From Halorussus halophilus (GTDB taxonomy: Archaea; Halobacteriota; Halobacteria; Halobacteriales; Haladaptataceae): a stretch of DNA of 64,000 bases. Location: positions 62,001-126,000 of the forward strand of contig NZ_CP044523.1 of NCBI RefSeq assembly GCF_008831545.1. Direction: 5' to 3'. Under the pieces are notes generated by a model that had not been told where the DNA came from, made no database searches, and saw only the letters and a program-made list of their open reading frames with translations. A program made the position numbers and the translations under genes. Positions 25,961-34,026 of the stretch are shown here, one piece after another. The number at the start of each line of letters is the position of its first letter. Position 1 is the first letter of the stretch.

Positions 25961-27815
25961 AATATCCCGCGATTCCGATAACGCTACCGGGGCAAGAGGC
26001 CCTAAGACGCTTGTAGAGAAACGACTCAGCGATGCAGGTGTTCGAGTCGAACGGAGCGCCAGTGTCGAGGAAGAATCAAAGGCCTGCTACTACCATGATA
26101 ACCAGCGACTCCCGACGAAGACCTCCGGGAATTACACTATCCACGGTGGTGATGGGCTGGTTCTCCTCGACGTGGATGACAAACTCGAAGAACTCCCTGA
26201 GGAGACAGCGGATCTTCCCTCGACGTTCGTAGTCGAGTCGCCGCATGGGGGCTATCATCCTTACTACGCCCTCAAGGACGATACAGGCATCTCGAACGCG
26301 CAAACTGACTGGGGGAGCATCCGCTACGAAGGGCAGTATGTCGTCGGACCCGGCTCGACTATCGACCACGGCGAATGTGGTGACGGCAAAGCGAACTGCC
26401 CGAGCGAAGGAACCGGGGAATACGAAATTGCAGTCAACAAGCCGATAACAACGCTCTCCGGCGACTATCTCGAACATCTCCGCGAAGTCTGTGCTTCGAG
26501 CGGCAGCGACAAGACCTTGAAGGAGGACTACGGCGGAGAGCAAATCACCCTTCCTGATGATACTCCGGCCGACGAGGGAGAACGCTACATTTGTACCGAG
26601 TTCACCCGACACTCAACTCGACTCGCCGGGGAAGACTTGATGGACCTCCTTCGAGGAGGAACGGGCTCCTACGAACTTCGACGAGATGACGAGACTGGCA
26701 TCAACCAGAGCGCCGCCGATTACTACGCGCTTGAACTGCTTTACGGCGCCTTCTTCTACCGAGGAGAGGATGAAGGGGATGCGAGAAAGCTTGCTCTCTC
26801 AGTCTTCAAGCGATACTGTCGGGAGAACCCCTACGACAAGACCGGGAACACGCGCAAGTGGCTCCGAAAGGGAGAGAGATATCTGCTTGAACAGATGGAC
26901 GCCGTACAGGAGGAGTTTGATGTCGGGAAGTGGCATCGCTGGCGACGGCGCGAATACGAGAATGGATTCAACGCCGAGGAACACAAGCCATGGACTGACC
27001 CCGAGAAGGATGGCAAGCCCAGCATTACAGAACTCGATATAGTTCGAGCCGCGACGCGTCTCCTTGCCAGCCCAGTAACTCCTGAACAGGTTGCCGAGCA
27101 ATACGGACTTGACCTCTCTGCCTTACCCCCCACCTACTGTGGGGAAATCAATACCCCCTCAAGGTCATGGTCGTCGGGTGATTTCGTGGGCCGTCCCACA
27201 GCCAGTGATATCGGGGAACTCGCGCATCAAATCAACCCGAAGCGTGAACGCTCGTACCATGAGTGGGTGTTGAAGAAATGGCTCAAAACTGAGTACAAAG
27301 AGGTAGCGATGGCGTTCTGCCCTTTGAGGGCAAATGGTGAGAGATACGTCTATTATCCGGCTGACCTCCCCGACCCCGAAAACGCCCGATACGTCCGATG
27401 TGGAGGTGAAGAGCGAGACCCAGAACTCCCCGAGGAAACGACCGAGCAGGAAGTGATGACCGACGGAGGTGTGAGCATGAGTAAGTCCGAGAGCCACAAC
27501 AAGCTCAAACAGATTCGCCAAGCCCGAGATGGTGATGAGAGTTCGACGGAAGGCCCTGAAGTGTATACCTGTCCGATTGACGGGTGTAGTCGAACGGTTG
27601 TCGGTGAGCCGGGACATCTGATGAATCACGTGAACCAGGCCAGCGACGACGCTCATCGCCATAGGACGTTGAACGAGGACTTGGAAGTCGTGGTTCACTG
27701 GGGGGAGATGAACTGGGGACCGGGGATACCTGCTTTCGATTCACTGCCAAGTACCGACGAGAAGGTGTCTGTCTGTGAGAAAGATGACCTTTGGGGACCG
27801 GGCGCTCCAAGTTGA
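25953..27815 (+). CDS. Primase-polymerase (AEP fold) with C-terminal C2H2 zinc finger
   Basis: 620 residues. The N-terminal 170 residues show the archaeo-eukaryotic primase motifs of the bifunctional primase-polymerase family: LLDVDD (72-76, metal ligands), ESPHGGYHPYY (95-105) and YVVGPGS (129-135). The middle part (190-480) is helical and unassigned, probably including the primase C-terminal domain. Near the C-terminus C540-x4-C545-x9-H555-x3-H559 forms a zinc finger. No helicase domain is fused, so replication would use a host or helper helicase. It is the central replication gene of the element. Confidence 0.8.
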   Translation: MSKISRDSDNATGARGPKTLVEKRLSDAGVRVERSASVEEESKACYYHDNQRLPTKTSGNYTIHGGDGLVLLDVDDKLEELPEETADLPSTFVVESPHGGYHPYYALKDDTGISNAQTDWGSIRYEGQYVVGPGSTIDHGECGDGKANCPSEGTGEYEIAVNKPITTLSGDYLEHLREVCASSGSDKTLKEDYGGEQITLPDDTPADEGERYICTEFTRHSTRLAGEDLMDLLRGGTGSYELRRDDETGINQSAADYYALELLYGAFFYRGEDEGDARKLALSVFKRYCRENPYDKTGNTRKWLRKGERYLLEQMDAVQEEFDVGKWHRWRRREYENGFNAEEHKPWTDPEKDGKPSITELDIVRAATRLLASPVTPEQVAEQYGLDLSALPPTYCGEINTPSRSWSSGDFVGRPTASDIGELAHQINPKRERSYHEWVLKKWLKTEYKEVAMAFCPLRANGERYVYYPADLPDPENARYVRCGGEERDPELPEETTEQEVMTDGGVSMSKSESHNKLKQIRQARDGDESSTEGPEVYTCPIDGCSRTVVGEPGHLMNHVNQASDDAHRHRTLNEDLEVVVHWGEMNWGPGIPAFDSLPSTDEKVSVCEKDDLWGPGAPS

Positions 27816-27898
27816 AAACATCAGCTGGGTGCCTTTCGTGAGATAGCGGTTAGAGGAAACACTTCCCTAATGTTGGTTTCTCACCTTCTTGGTCGTGT

Positions 27899-28186
27899 AT
27901 GGCATCAAAACCCTATACGGACGACGCGGTTGACAGTCTTGAGTTCGTCTTTACTGGTGGAGATCTCTCAGGTCGACGTTCGGACTGGATAGAACTAATT
28001 GAGTCCAACGGTGGTACCGTAGCCGGTGCAATCTCCGAAGAGACGGACTACCTCGTTGTCAATCCCTCTGCTGATTTGGGTAGGGTGAAAGTCGCCTCTG
28101 ACCTCGGACTGCCAACCATCCAAGAGCGAGGACTCGCCGTGTTTCTGAAGAATCGAGGTGCAGAGTGGCAGGACACCACTGAGTAA
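27899..28186 (+). CDS. Single BRCT-domain protein
   Basis: 95 residues, almost all one BRCT domain: FVFTGGDLSGRRSDWIELIE, then SNGGTVAGAISEETDYLVV, then KVASDLGLPTIQE. This is the type found at the C-terminus of NAD-dependent DNA ligase and RFC1. It would bind DNA ends or nicks or recruit repair proteins. It lies downstream of the primase, so a replication or integration role is likely. Confidence 0.85.
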   Translation: MASKPYTDDAVDSLEFVFTGGDLSGRRSDWIELIESNGGTVAGAISEETDYLVVNPSADLGRVKVASDLGLPTIQERGLAVFLKNRGAEWQDTTE

Positions 28187-28400
28187 GGACTACGTTTCAG
28201 TGTTCGGACGGGGCCTTCTGGCCTATTTCTTGTCAGAGCGAGTAGACTGCGATATGAGCGAAGATAATACTCAGCCGATGATTCCCCTTGCTTGATTTGA
28301 GAACTCGCTGAGAGTGGCATGGAGAGCCGTGAGCGCGAAATGAGCGTCTTAGTTCAACGAAAATCCTTTTCGCGTTTGAAGGAGAGTATGGCCTGTTGGC

Positions 28401-28982
28401 CTACTCGTCGGTGTCCTTCGCCTCTTCGACCTTTTCGTAGACGAGCGAGTACGCCTCTTTCGTGAAGCGGTACTTGCTCGGGTCGGAGTAGGGCAGAAGG
28501 ACTGCTCGACCGACGGCCTTGTTCACTTTGTCCTTGACCTCATTGAAGTCGTACGGGTTGTCGACTTCATCAAGAAGGTCTCGAATGATACCTTCTCGGT
28601 CGCAGACTTGAGCCACCAGCGTATGGAGCGCGCTGGTGTCCCCGAATGGGGCCGAGTTCCGCATGTCGCGGTCGGAGTCGTACTCAACGTCAAGGATAAT
28701 GGGGTTGGTCCCTCCCTGAAACTCCTTCACGAGGTAACCGTCCTCGGTAAGGTCGTTCAGGAGCCGAGTGTACTTCAGCGAAGTGAGGACCCGGTCTTTG
28801 TCGTCGATGACGTCCTCGATGTCGTCCGTATCCTCCACGTCGTCGCGAAGGTCAGGACGGTTAAAGGTTTGAGGCCCGTGCGTGTGGGCTATAGTCAGTG
28901 CTACTCGCTGTCGTGCCGTGGTGAGTTCGTTCCACGGTGTATGTTCTGGATCGTCGGATGGAGTTTCCGAAGTGGAACTCAT
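28401..28982 (-). CDS. Winged-helix-like acidic protein of the element
   Basis: 193 residues from the ATG at 28982. WNELTTARQRVALTIAHTHG and TSLKYTRLLNDLTEDGYLVKEF have the layout of a winged helix (recognition helix then wing GGTNPIILDVEYD). The C-terminal half is helical. It is a candidate transcription regulator of the element and is transcribed away from the RNA-like region. No named family is recognised. Confidence 0.55.
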   Translation of the reverse strand: MSSTSETPSDDPEHTPWNELTTARQRVALTIAHTHGPQTFNRPDLRDDVEDTDDIEDVIDDKDRVLTSLKYTRLLNDLTEDGYLVKEFQGGTNPIILDVEYDSDRDMRNSAPFGDTSALHTLVAQVCDREGIIRDLLDEVDNPYDFNEVKDKVNKAVGRAVLLPYSDPSKYRFTKEAYSLVYEKVEEAKDTDE

Positions 28983-29522
28983 TTGAGTGTCTGTCCAGTC
29001 CGTCTGAGACAAGAGCAAACTATTTGGAGAGGGCCGCTAAAGTATAGCGTAAGCCCTGACAGCCTCTCTTGTCGCGGGGAACCCAAGTCCTTGCGGCTGG
29101 ACGGGGTGTTGAAGGGGCTGCACCATCGGCCCGCGGAACCTGCCAGGGAACCGCGCGGGCCGAGTCGTATTTCGTTTTGATATGTATCTTAGACTGGGAT
29201 GACCAGCGTTTGATAACACCAACGTACGGCCATGACTTAAATGTTCCCTTGTGGGTGGTTCCGAAGATGGATTCAAATGGCACTCTCCGAGTATGGTTTT
29301 GTATTCCCGCAGAAAGATGCGGGGAATATGAGTCCCGTTGCAGTGATGGTGAAATATTTAATGTTGCCTCTAAGGGGCTTAAGCGGCTGTAATCGTCTAT
29401 CCCTCCATTTCCATTCCTGTATGGTGATTGGGGTTCAGATACATAGAATCAAACCTTTCGGAGATTCATCGACATTTCTGCGAAGGACTTATGTTTGTAC
29501 AGTTGGAGCGTATTACCAAGAA
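28983..29522. other. Divergent region holding a candidate structured RNA
   Basis: About 540 bases without a convincing protein gene. Short frames exist (for example 29270-29392) but look like chance. The notable part is the GC-rich block at about 29065-29175, listed separately. A TATA-like CTTATGTTT near 29488 serves the gene at 29523. Confidence 0.5.
29065..29175 (+). ncRNA. Candidate structured RNA of about 110 nt
   Basis: A block of roughly two-thirds GC inside the AT-richer element. TCGGCCCGCG (29126-29135) pairs with CGCGGGCCGA (29154-29163) to give a 10-base stem with an 18-base loop. GTCC/GGAC and GGTG/CACC pairs lie before it. AAAGTATAG at 29038-29046 is placed as a TATA box, and T-rich sequence (TATTTCGTTTTG) follows the stem as an archaeal terminator. 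No match to a known RNA family is recalled. Confidence 0.4.
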
Positions 29523-30176
29523 ATGGAAACAACAGCCAAGTTAGAATACGGTCCGTTAGAAGTCGAGATTCACGCGCTCAACGACGAAGGCTACCAAGAA
29601 GAGGTTCTTGACCTCATTCAATTTATCGAGGATAATCAGGAGTCACTGGAAGGATTAGTGAGGGACGATGACCCTTCGGAGATGGGTCCCTCCAAATCTG
29701 AAGTCACGTCTTTGGAGGAGTTCACTCCAAATGGAGGTGAAGAGGAAGAGGAAAGTGAAACTGAACCTGGCCCCCTGAGTGAGATTGCCTCTAATTTGAG
29801 AGTACCAGAGTTTAAATTAGAGGAATTCCTCTACGTGGACCCTGTTGAGGATGACTTCCCGGTAATCTATGTTGACGAGATTGGGAACATTGGTCAACGG
29901 AAAACGGACAAACAGAGAGTCGCTTCGCTAATACTCCTGTACCTCTGGCATGAGTGCTATGATGCAGATAGAGTGAAATCAACCTCCCTGAAGGACGCAC
30001 TTGAACTCTCAAATATCTCATCTTCAGGTATGGGGAATATGTATCAGGGTGACGGTGACCGATATTTCGATCGGAAGGGAAGGGGGCCATCTGCAACGGT
30101 CAGGCTTACTCCGCCTGGCAAGAGACAGGCAAGAAAGGTTCTCCGAAGACTTGTTCAAGATGAAGAGTCCGATTAA
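29523..30176 (+). CDS. Acidic protein with C-terminal winged-helix-like domain
   Basis: 217 residues from the ATG at 29523; the longer open frame upstream is not protein-like. The N-terminal half is acidic and partly disordered. The C-terminal 95 residues (ASLILLYLWHECYDADRVKS, then TSLKDALELSNISSSG and GDGDRYFDRKGRG, then TVRLTPPGKRQARKVL) look like a winged helix whose wing precedes LTPPGKRQA, similar to regulators of mobile elements. The function is unknown. Confidence 0.6.
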   Translation: METTAKLEYGPLEVEIHALNDEGYQEEVLDLIQFIEDNQESLEGLVRDDDPSEMGPSKSEVTSLEEFTPNGGEEEEESETEPGPLSEIASNLRVPEFKLEEFLYVDPVEDDFPVIYVDEIGNIGQRKTDKQRVASLILLYLWHECYDADRVKSTSLKDALELSNISSSGMGNMYQGDGDRYFDRKGRGPSATVRLTPPGKRQARKVLRRLVQDEESD

Positions 30177-30284
30177 GGATTCAAAAATGCCTGCGTACGG
30201 CTTTGATTCTATTTGAATTCTATCTCGCTTGTTGTAGTACTTATCAAGAAGACTTCCTTTGTGCGACCTAATGAGATAACTCTC

Positions 30285-30521
30285 TCAGTTCCGCAAATTG
30301 ACGAACAGGTAAATGGCAACGCCGAGGAATACGATTGCGCCGATGTCCGGGACAAGAGAATGAACTAACCCGGTTAGCATCTCGGTTGTGTAACCGGTCA
30401 TATCGAAGTTCGGGTTCCCGATATTATTCGATGCAACCGCGATACCGAGACAAAACGGAATCACGGCGAGTAGGGTAAGGATGTTGTCTGCCGCTTCGAA
30501 TGATTCTCCAATTGACGACAT
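30285..30521 (-). CDS. Small membrane protein with two helices
   Basis: 78 residues. Helices are at about 16-33 (LLAVIPFCLGIAVASN) and 58-76 (DIGAIVFLGVAIYLFVN). Such two-helix proteins are frequent in haloarchaeal viruses and proviruses (holin-like or envelope roles are possible, unproven). A TTATGTA element lies 25-30 bases upstream, and the palindrome CAACTAGTTG (30530-30539) lies between it and the ATG. Confidence 0.65.
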   Translation of the reverse strand: MSSIGESFEAADNILTLLAVIPFCLGIAVASNNIGNPNFDMTGYTTEMLTGLVHSLVPDIGAIVFLGVAIYLFVNLRN

Positions 30522-30529
30522 ATGGTTGT

Positions 30530-30539
30530 CAACTAGTTG
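30530..30539. promoter_or_regulatory. Palindrome CAACTAGTTG in a leader, possible operator
   Basis: A perfect 10-base palindrome nine bases upstream of the membrane-protein start and downstream of its TATA-like element, where a repressor could block transcription. Confidence 0.35.
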
Positions 30540-30603
30540 TCTTCATACATAAGTTACCCGCTCTAAATACTCTTAGATGACGAGAAAAGAGTGCCCCGAC
30601 GTT

Positions 30604-31632
30604 TCAGATGTTATCTAAATACCCTCTCCGTTGTTCGACCTTCACCTCCTCGTCTCGTTTGTCGTAGTGCTTGTCGAGAACATCTTGACCCACGTTCATC
30701 CGGTCAGAGACGACCTTCTCCGGCACATCCTCAGTCAAGAAGTGAGTGATGGAGCCCCGCCGAATGTCGTGAGGTGAGACGTTCACCGGACACTTGCTAT
30801 ATCCTCCGTACTCAGCCGCCTCGCAGTCATCAGGCTCTCGACCCTTGGGGCAGTCCGCTCCATAGTAGCAGGGTCGAGTCACCATGTAGACCGAATCCCG
30901 GATGCTCGACCGATTCATCCGCCCATTCCGGCTCGTGAGAAGCGGCTCACGGCCATTCTCGTCCTCCACATCATGACGATTATAGTCTCTCCAGTCTTCG
31001 ATTGAGCGGCAAACCTCGGCGCTTAGAGCGACAATACGCTCTCCTTCTTTCCCGTTCTTGAGAGGCGTCCCTGTCTCCGGTCGATGGCGAAGAGAGATTC
31101 GTTCAGCCTCTTCATCGTAGTCGTCTACGTCAAGCGCGTGCAAGGCCCCGAGTCGAATCCCGGTATGCCACAGGAGTTCTATGATGACGTGAGGGCGTGA
31201 GGCGTGTTCGAACTTCCGCTGGTATTCGAGCAGGGCCTCCGCTTGCTCTGTGTCGAGGATACTCTCACTCTGCTCGTCGGTCTTGTCGAGCTTCGGCATC
31301 AGCGCCTCGAACTTCTCATGAAGGTTCGGTTCCACTGCGTCAATCGATCCGCACCACCGAATGAAGATTCGGAGGGCGTCGAGTTGGCCCTCAAGCGAGA
31401 TGGGTTTCAGGTCGCCGTCGTCTCTCCGCCACGTCTTGAATCTCTGTAGGTCCCTACCGGAGAGGTTGTTCATATTCTCGATTCCCTCGACTTGCTCGCA
31501 CCACCGGATGAAGTGTTTCAGTCGGTAGTGGTAGCCGTCGAGCGTACTTTTCGAGACTTCGCGCTTACGCGCATCGAGGTACATCTCCTTCGCCTCAGCA
31601 GGCGAGATGGGTTCGAGTTGTTCCTTCGTCAT
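30604..31632 (-). CDS. Tyrosine recombinase / integrase of the element
   Basis: 342 residues from the ATG at 31632, chosen for the GGTGA seven bases upstream; an ATG at 31653 is possible, and the frame further upstream is tRNA-like DNA. The N-terminal SAM-like core-binding domain covers 10-110. The catalytic domain has Arg in LLWHTGIRLGAL, the HxxR motif in SPHDIRRGSI and the Tyr nucleophile in LDKHYDKR. Four Cys at CYYGADC...CEAAEYGGYSKC suggest a zinc insertion, as seen in other haloarchaeal integrases. It should catalyse recombination at tRNA-Phe. Confidence 0.9.
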   Translation of the reverse strand: MTKEQLEPISPAEAKEMYLDARKREVSKSTLDGYHYRLKHFIRWCEQVEGIENMNNLSGRDLQRFKTWRRDDGDLKPISLEGQLDALRIFIRWCGSIDAVEPNLHEKFEALMPKLDKTDEQSESILDTEQAEALLEYQRKFEHASRPHVIIELLWHTGIRLGALHALDVDDYDEEAERISLRHRPETGTPLKNGKEGERIVALSAEVCRSIEDWRDYNRHDVEDENGREPLLTSRNGRMNRSSIRDSVYMVTRPCYYGADCPKGREPDDCEAAEYGGYSKCPVNVSPHDIRRGSITHFLTEDVPEKVVSDRMNVGQDVLDKHYDKRDEEVKVEQRRGYLDNI

Positions 31633-31677
31633 GGGTTTCACCGAAGCGCCCATGAGCGTCGGACGTGCTGTCCCCGT

Positions 31678-31916
31678 CCCCGCGAGCGTAGCGAGCGGGG
31701 GCTCGGAAGACGAGCGCAGCGAAGTCTTCCGGCGGTTCAAATCCGGGAGGCGGCATACTTTTGCGGTGAACAACTCGGGAAGCACCGCGTAGCGTATGCT
31801 TCCCACACCGTGAACCGCAAATCTGCTTACTGGACGGATTTGAACCCTACCAGTCGCATGCCCGCGCAGCGAATGCGAGGCGCGAAGCGCCTCGAATATG
31901 CGAGCGGTGAAACCGC
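31678..31916. repeat. Cluster of five short hairpins around attR
   Basis: Stems: CCCCGC/GCGGGG (31678-31700), GGAAGAC/GTCTTCC (31705-31730), GGGAAGCA/TGCTTCCC (31777-31804), GAGGCGC-GAA-GCGCCTC (31877-31893) and GCGGT-GAA-ACCGC (31904-31916). The first three have loops of the type GAGCGNAGCGA or CGCGTAGCGTA. Stem sequences differ while loops stay similar, as in a dispersed hairpin family. Confidence 0.65.
31733..31756 (+). repeat. attR, copy of the tRNA-Phe 3' end
   Basis: 24 bases identical to 21664-21687, outside any intact tRNA. It marks the right end of the element, next to the integrase gene. Confidence 0.85.
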
Positions 31917-32107
31917 GAGGAAGCGAGCAGGAACGTCTGGTTTCGGTTCAAATCTGGGACTCCACTTTCAGCTCTATTTTCGGATGTCACCACGGTATTC
32001 GAGTTGCCGCCAGTATCTCAGACGTTGCCGAAAGGTTCTGCCAGAGAAGAAGTGTCCATCCCCCCACGAGCGAAGACTTTTACCGCACATTTCGCTAGCA
32101 TCCACTA
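31757..32107. other. Region right of attR without a gene
   Basis: About 350 bases. It holds part of the hairpin cluster and a further T-arm-like CGGTTCAAATCTGGGA near 31944, possibly a decayed older attachment site. The promoter of the ferredoxin gene lies at its right end. Confidence 0.45.
32077..32083 (+). promoter_or_regulatory. TATA box of the J-domain ferredoxin gene
   Basis: CTTTTAC at 25-31 bases before the ATG at 32108, consistent with a leaderless mRNA. Confidence 0.45.
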
Positions 32108-32767
32108 ATGGACTCCCCGTTCGAGGTCCTCCACCTCGACTCCGACGCAGACGACGAGCAGGTAGAGCAGGCGTACAGAGAGCGGGTGAAGCAGGCGCAC
32201 CCAGACCAGGGCGGTTCGGTCCAAGAGTTCCAGCGTGTCCGCCGAGCCTACGAGAAAATCAAAGCAGGCTACGAAGAGTCAGCAGACCTCCCCGACGCCG
32301 AACCCGACACCACCGACGACCAAACCACACCCGAAAAGCGGGCCTACTCAGAAGTCACGTACCTCAATTACGACGTACTCCCGGACTACGGCTGGGAAAT
32401 CGGCGACGACGCGCTGTTCGAGAAGGCGGCCGACAAAGACCTCCCCGAGACAGATTACGGCACGTTCGAGGTCGAACCCGGTGAATCACTGCTCGAAGCC
32501 GCAGAGGACCGCGGGTACGAGTGGCCATTCGCCTGCCGCGGGGGTGCGTGCGCGAACTGTGCAATCATGCTCTTCGACGGTGAGTTGTCGATGCCGTCCA
32601 GTCACGTCCTCCCTGCCGAGATGATGGCGGAGAACATCCGTCTCTCCTGTAACGGGATGCCCATCACCGACGAGTTGCAGGTCGTCTACAACGTCAAGCA
32701 CATGCCCGAACTCGACGACCTCCTCTTGCCACCGAAGCCGTTCGAACAGGCGTACTCCGACGATTGA
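32108..32767 (+). CDS. [2Fe-2S] ferredoxin with N-terminal J domain
   Basis: 219 residues. Residues 3-58 are a DnaJ J domain with the HPD motif (KQAHPDQGG). After an acidic linker, residues 120-205 form a plant-type ferredoxin with CRGGACANC and a distant Cys in LSCNGMP as cluster ligands. Electron carrier for haloarchaeal oxidoreductases; the J domain could recruit Hsp70 for cluster insertion (inference). This fusion is known in haloarchaea. It is the first host gene right of the element. Confidence 0.9.
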   Translation: MDSPFEVLHLDSDADDEQVEQAYRERVKQAHPDQGGSVQEFQRVRRAYEKIKAGYEESADLPDAEPDTTDDQTTPEKRAYSEVTYLNYDVLPDYGWEIGDDALFEKAADKDLPETDYGTFEVEPGESLLEAAEDRGYEWPFACRGGACANCAIMLFDGELSMPSSHVLPAEMMAENIRLSCNGMPITDELQVVYNVKHMPELDDLLLPPKPFEQAYSDD

Positions 32768-32926
32768 CGACGGGATTCTCTACGCACACTCGAAAAATAG
32801 CATCTTTGTCGCAGAAGATGTCGAATAACTCTACGAAGGGGCAAACTAACTATCAATAAATGCTAGCTCCTCTAGGTCATAATAGGAATAGCTTTACAAT
32901 CAGTGTGGCTTCTTTTCTCAACCGTC

Positions 32927-33076
32927 ATGGTTCGGCACGACCCATTCAGTACCGGCACAGAACCGCGGCAGTACGAATGCCAAGAGTGTCTCAATAGGAC
33001 CTCTGCGACGGAGCATCGAGCGGTCTGTCCCGAATGTAGCGGGACGCTTCGCAACCTCACCGTCCCGCGTGAGTGA
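32927..33076 (+). CDS. 49-residue rubrerythrin-like zinc ribbon
   Basis: It has YECQEC and VCPEC, each followed by a short turn, which makes a rubredoxin-like metal site. It starts at the ATG at 32927 and ends PRE before TGA. Short proteins of this type are common in haloarchaea and of unknown function. Confidence 0.7.
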   Translation: MVRHDPFSTGTEPRQYECQECLNRTSATEHRAVCPECSGTLRNLTVPRE

Positions 33077-33235
33077 GGCGTTCGTACAGTCTGCGACCCG
33101 TTCGTACAGTCAGTGGTCCGGTATGGTCCGCGGCCCCGATGCAGTACGACACCAGTACAGAGACTTAACGAGTAGCATTGCAAACCCCTACCCACGGCCT
33201 CCGCGACACAGAACCTTCGAAGAAGATTTCCCACG

Positions 33236-33814
33236 ATGTCCAACTACTTTAGACCCGTCCGAACGCTGTACTCACGCTTGCGGGGTCCGCAGAACCCCGA
33301 CCCTGTCGCACCGCCGCTCCGCATCACCGATGCAGAACAGCGCGAGATTCGATTGCGGGCGTACGACGACGCGGCACTCGAATCGCTCGTCACGATGTAC
33401 GACACCTTCGACCCAGCACAGCGTGCGCAAGGCACGCCACCGCTCGGCGAATCCGGGATTCGTAACTGGCTGGACTGCATCCTCGGCGGCAACGACGGAG
33501 ACAGCAACGAAAACTGCGACGCCGTTTCCGTCGTTGCGTGGCACGACGACCGAGTCGTCGGCCACGTCGCGTTCGTGCCGGACGGCGTGGGTCGCCACGA
33601 ACTCGCAATTTTCGTCCATCAGGACTACCAGCGGGCCGGGATTGGCTCAAAACTCCTCCGGAGTGGGTTAGAGTACGCCAACCAACGCGGCGTCACCAAG
33701 GTCTGGCTGACCGTCGAATCGTGGAAAGGAGGCGTCCAGAAGTTGTACAGCGATGCCGGATTCACCTTAGACAATCCGCTCGGTCCCACGCATCGGATGT
33801 CTCGCTACCTCTGA
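33236..33814 (+). CDS. GNAT family N-acetyltransferase
   Basis: 192 residues. The acetyl-CoA binding motif A is VHQDYQRAGIGSKLLRSGLEYA near residues 125-147, preceded by the beta strand VVGHVAFVPD and followed by VWLTVESWKGGVQKLYSDAGF. It transfers an acetyl group to an unknown amine (small molecule or protein). It is a single gene. Confidence 0.88.
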   Translation: MSNYFRPVRTLYSRLRGPQNPDPVAPPLRITDAEQREIRLRAYDDAALESLVTMYDTFDPAQRAQGTPPLGESGIRNWLDCILGGNDGDSNENCDAVSVVAWHDDRVVGHVAFVPDGVGRHELAIFVHQDYQRAGIGSKLLRSGLEYANQRGVTKVWLTVESWKGGVQKLYSDAGFTLDNPLGPTHRMSRYL

Positions 33815-34026
33815 GTGCGTGAACTCCGGCTGATGTAGCCAACCCAATGTCTCTCCAACGGTAAGTGGACGAACACGAAGACCGACGACTCTTCTTGAGT
33901 GAGGAACGACCGTCCGGCGTCGTGTGGACGGTCCGGAGTCGTGCGATTCGACGGTCAATTCTCCGCTCACCGGTCGAACCCCCGATTTCGAGGCAGTTAA
34001 CTATCTGTCCTGAAAACGCATTTCGT

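Larger units (their letters stand above)
21664..31756. mobile_element. Integrative element of about 10.1 kb in tRNA-Phe (possible viral satellite)
   Basis: It is bounded by identical 24-base copies of the tRNA-Phe 3' end (21664-21687 and 31733-31756). A tyrosine recombinase gene sits next to the right end and reads away from it. Base composition is clearly lower in GC than the flanks. Cargo: primase-polymerase, HGG-motif terminase-small-subunit-like protein, BRCT protein, small regulators, a membrane protein and several unknowns. There is no capsid, portal, large terminase or conjugation gene. The architecture recalls phage-inducible islands (int, primase, terS, no structural genes). Confidence 0.85.

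Noticed and set aside
29241-29522. N-terminal extension of the gene at 29523
   Set aside because: The added 94 residues are hydrophobic and Cys/Arg-rich without pattern, and a TATA-like element lies about 30 bases before the ATG at 29523.
31654-31806. N-terminal extension of the integrase
   Set aside because: The extra residues (CRLPDLNR type) are the antisense reading of the tRNA-Phe fragment; the GGTGA site favours the start at 31632.
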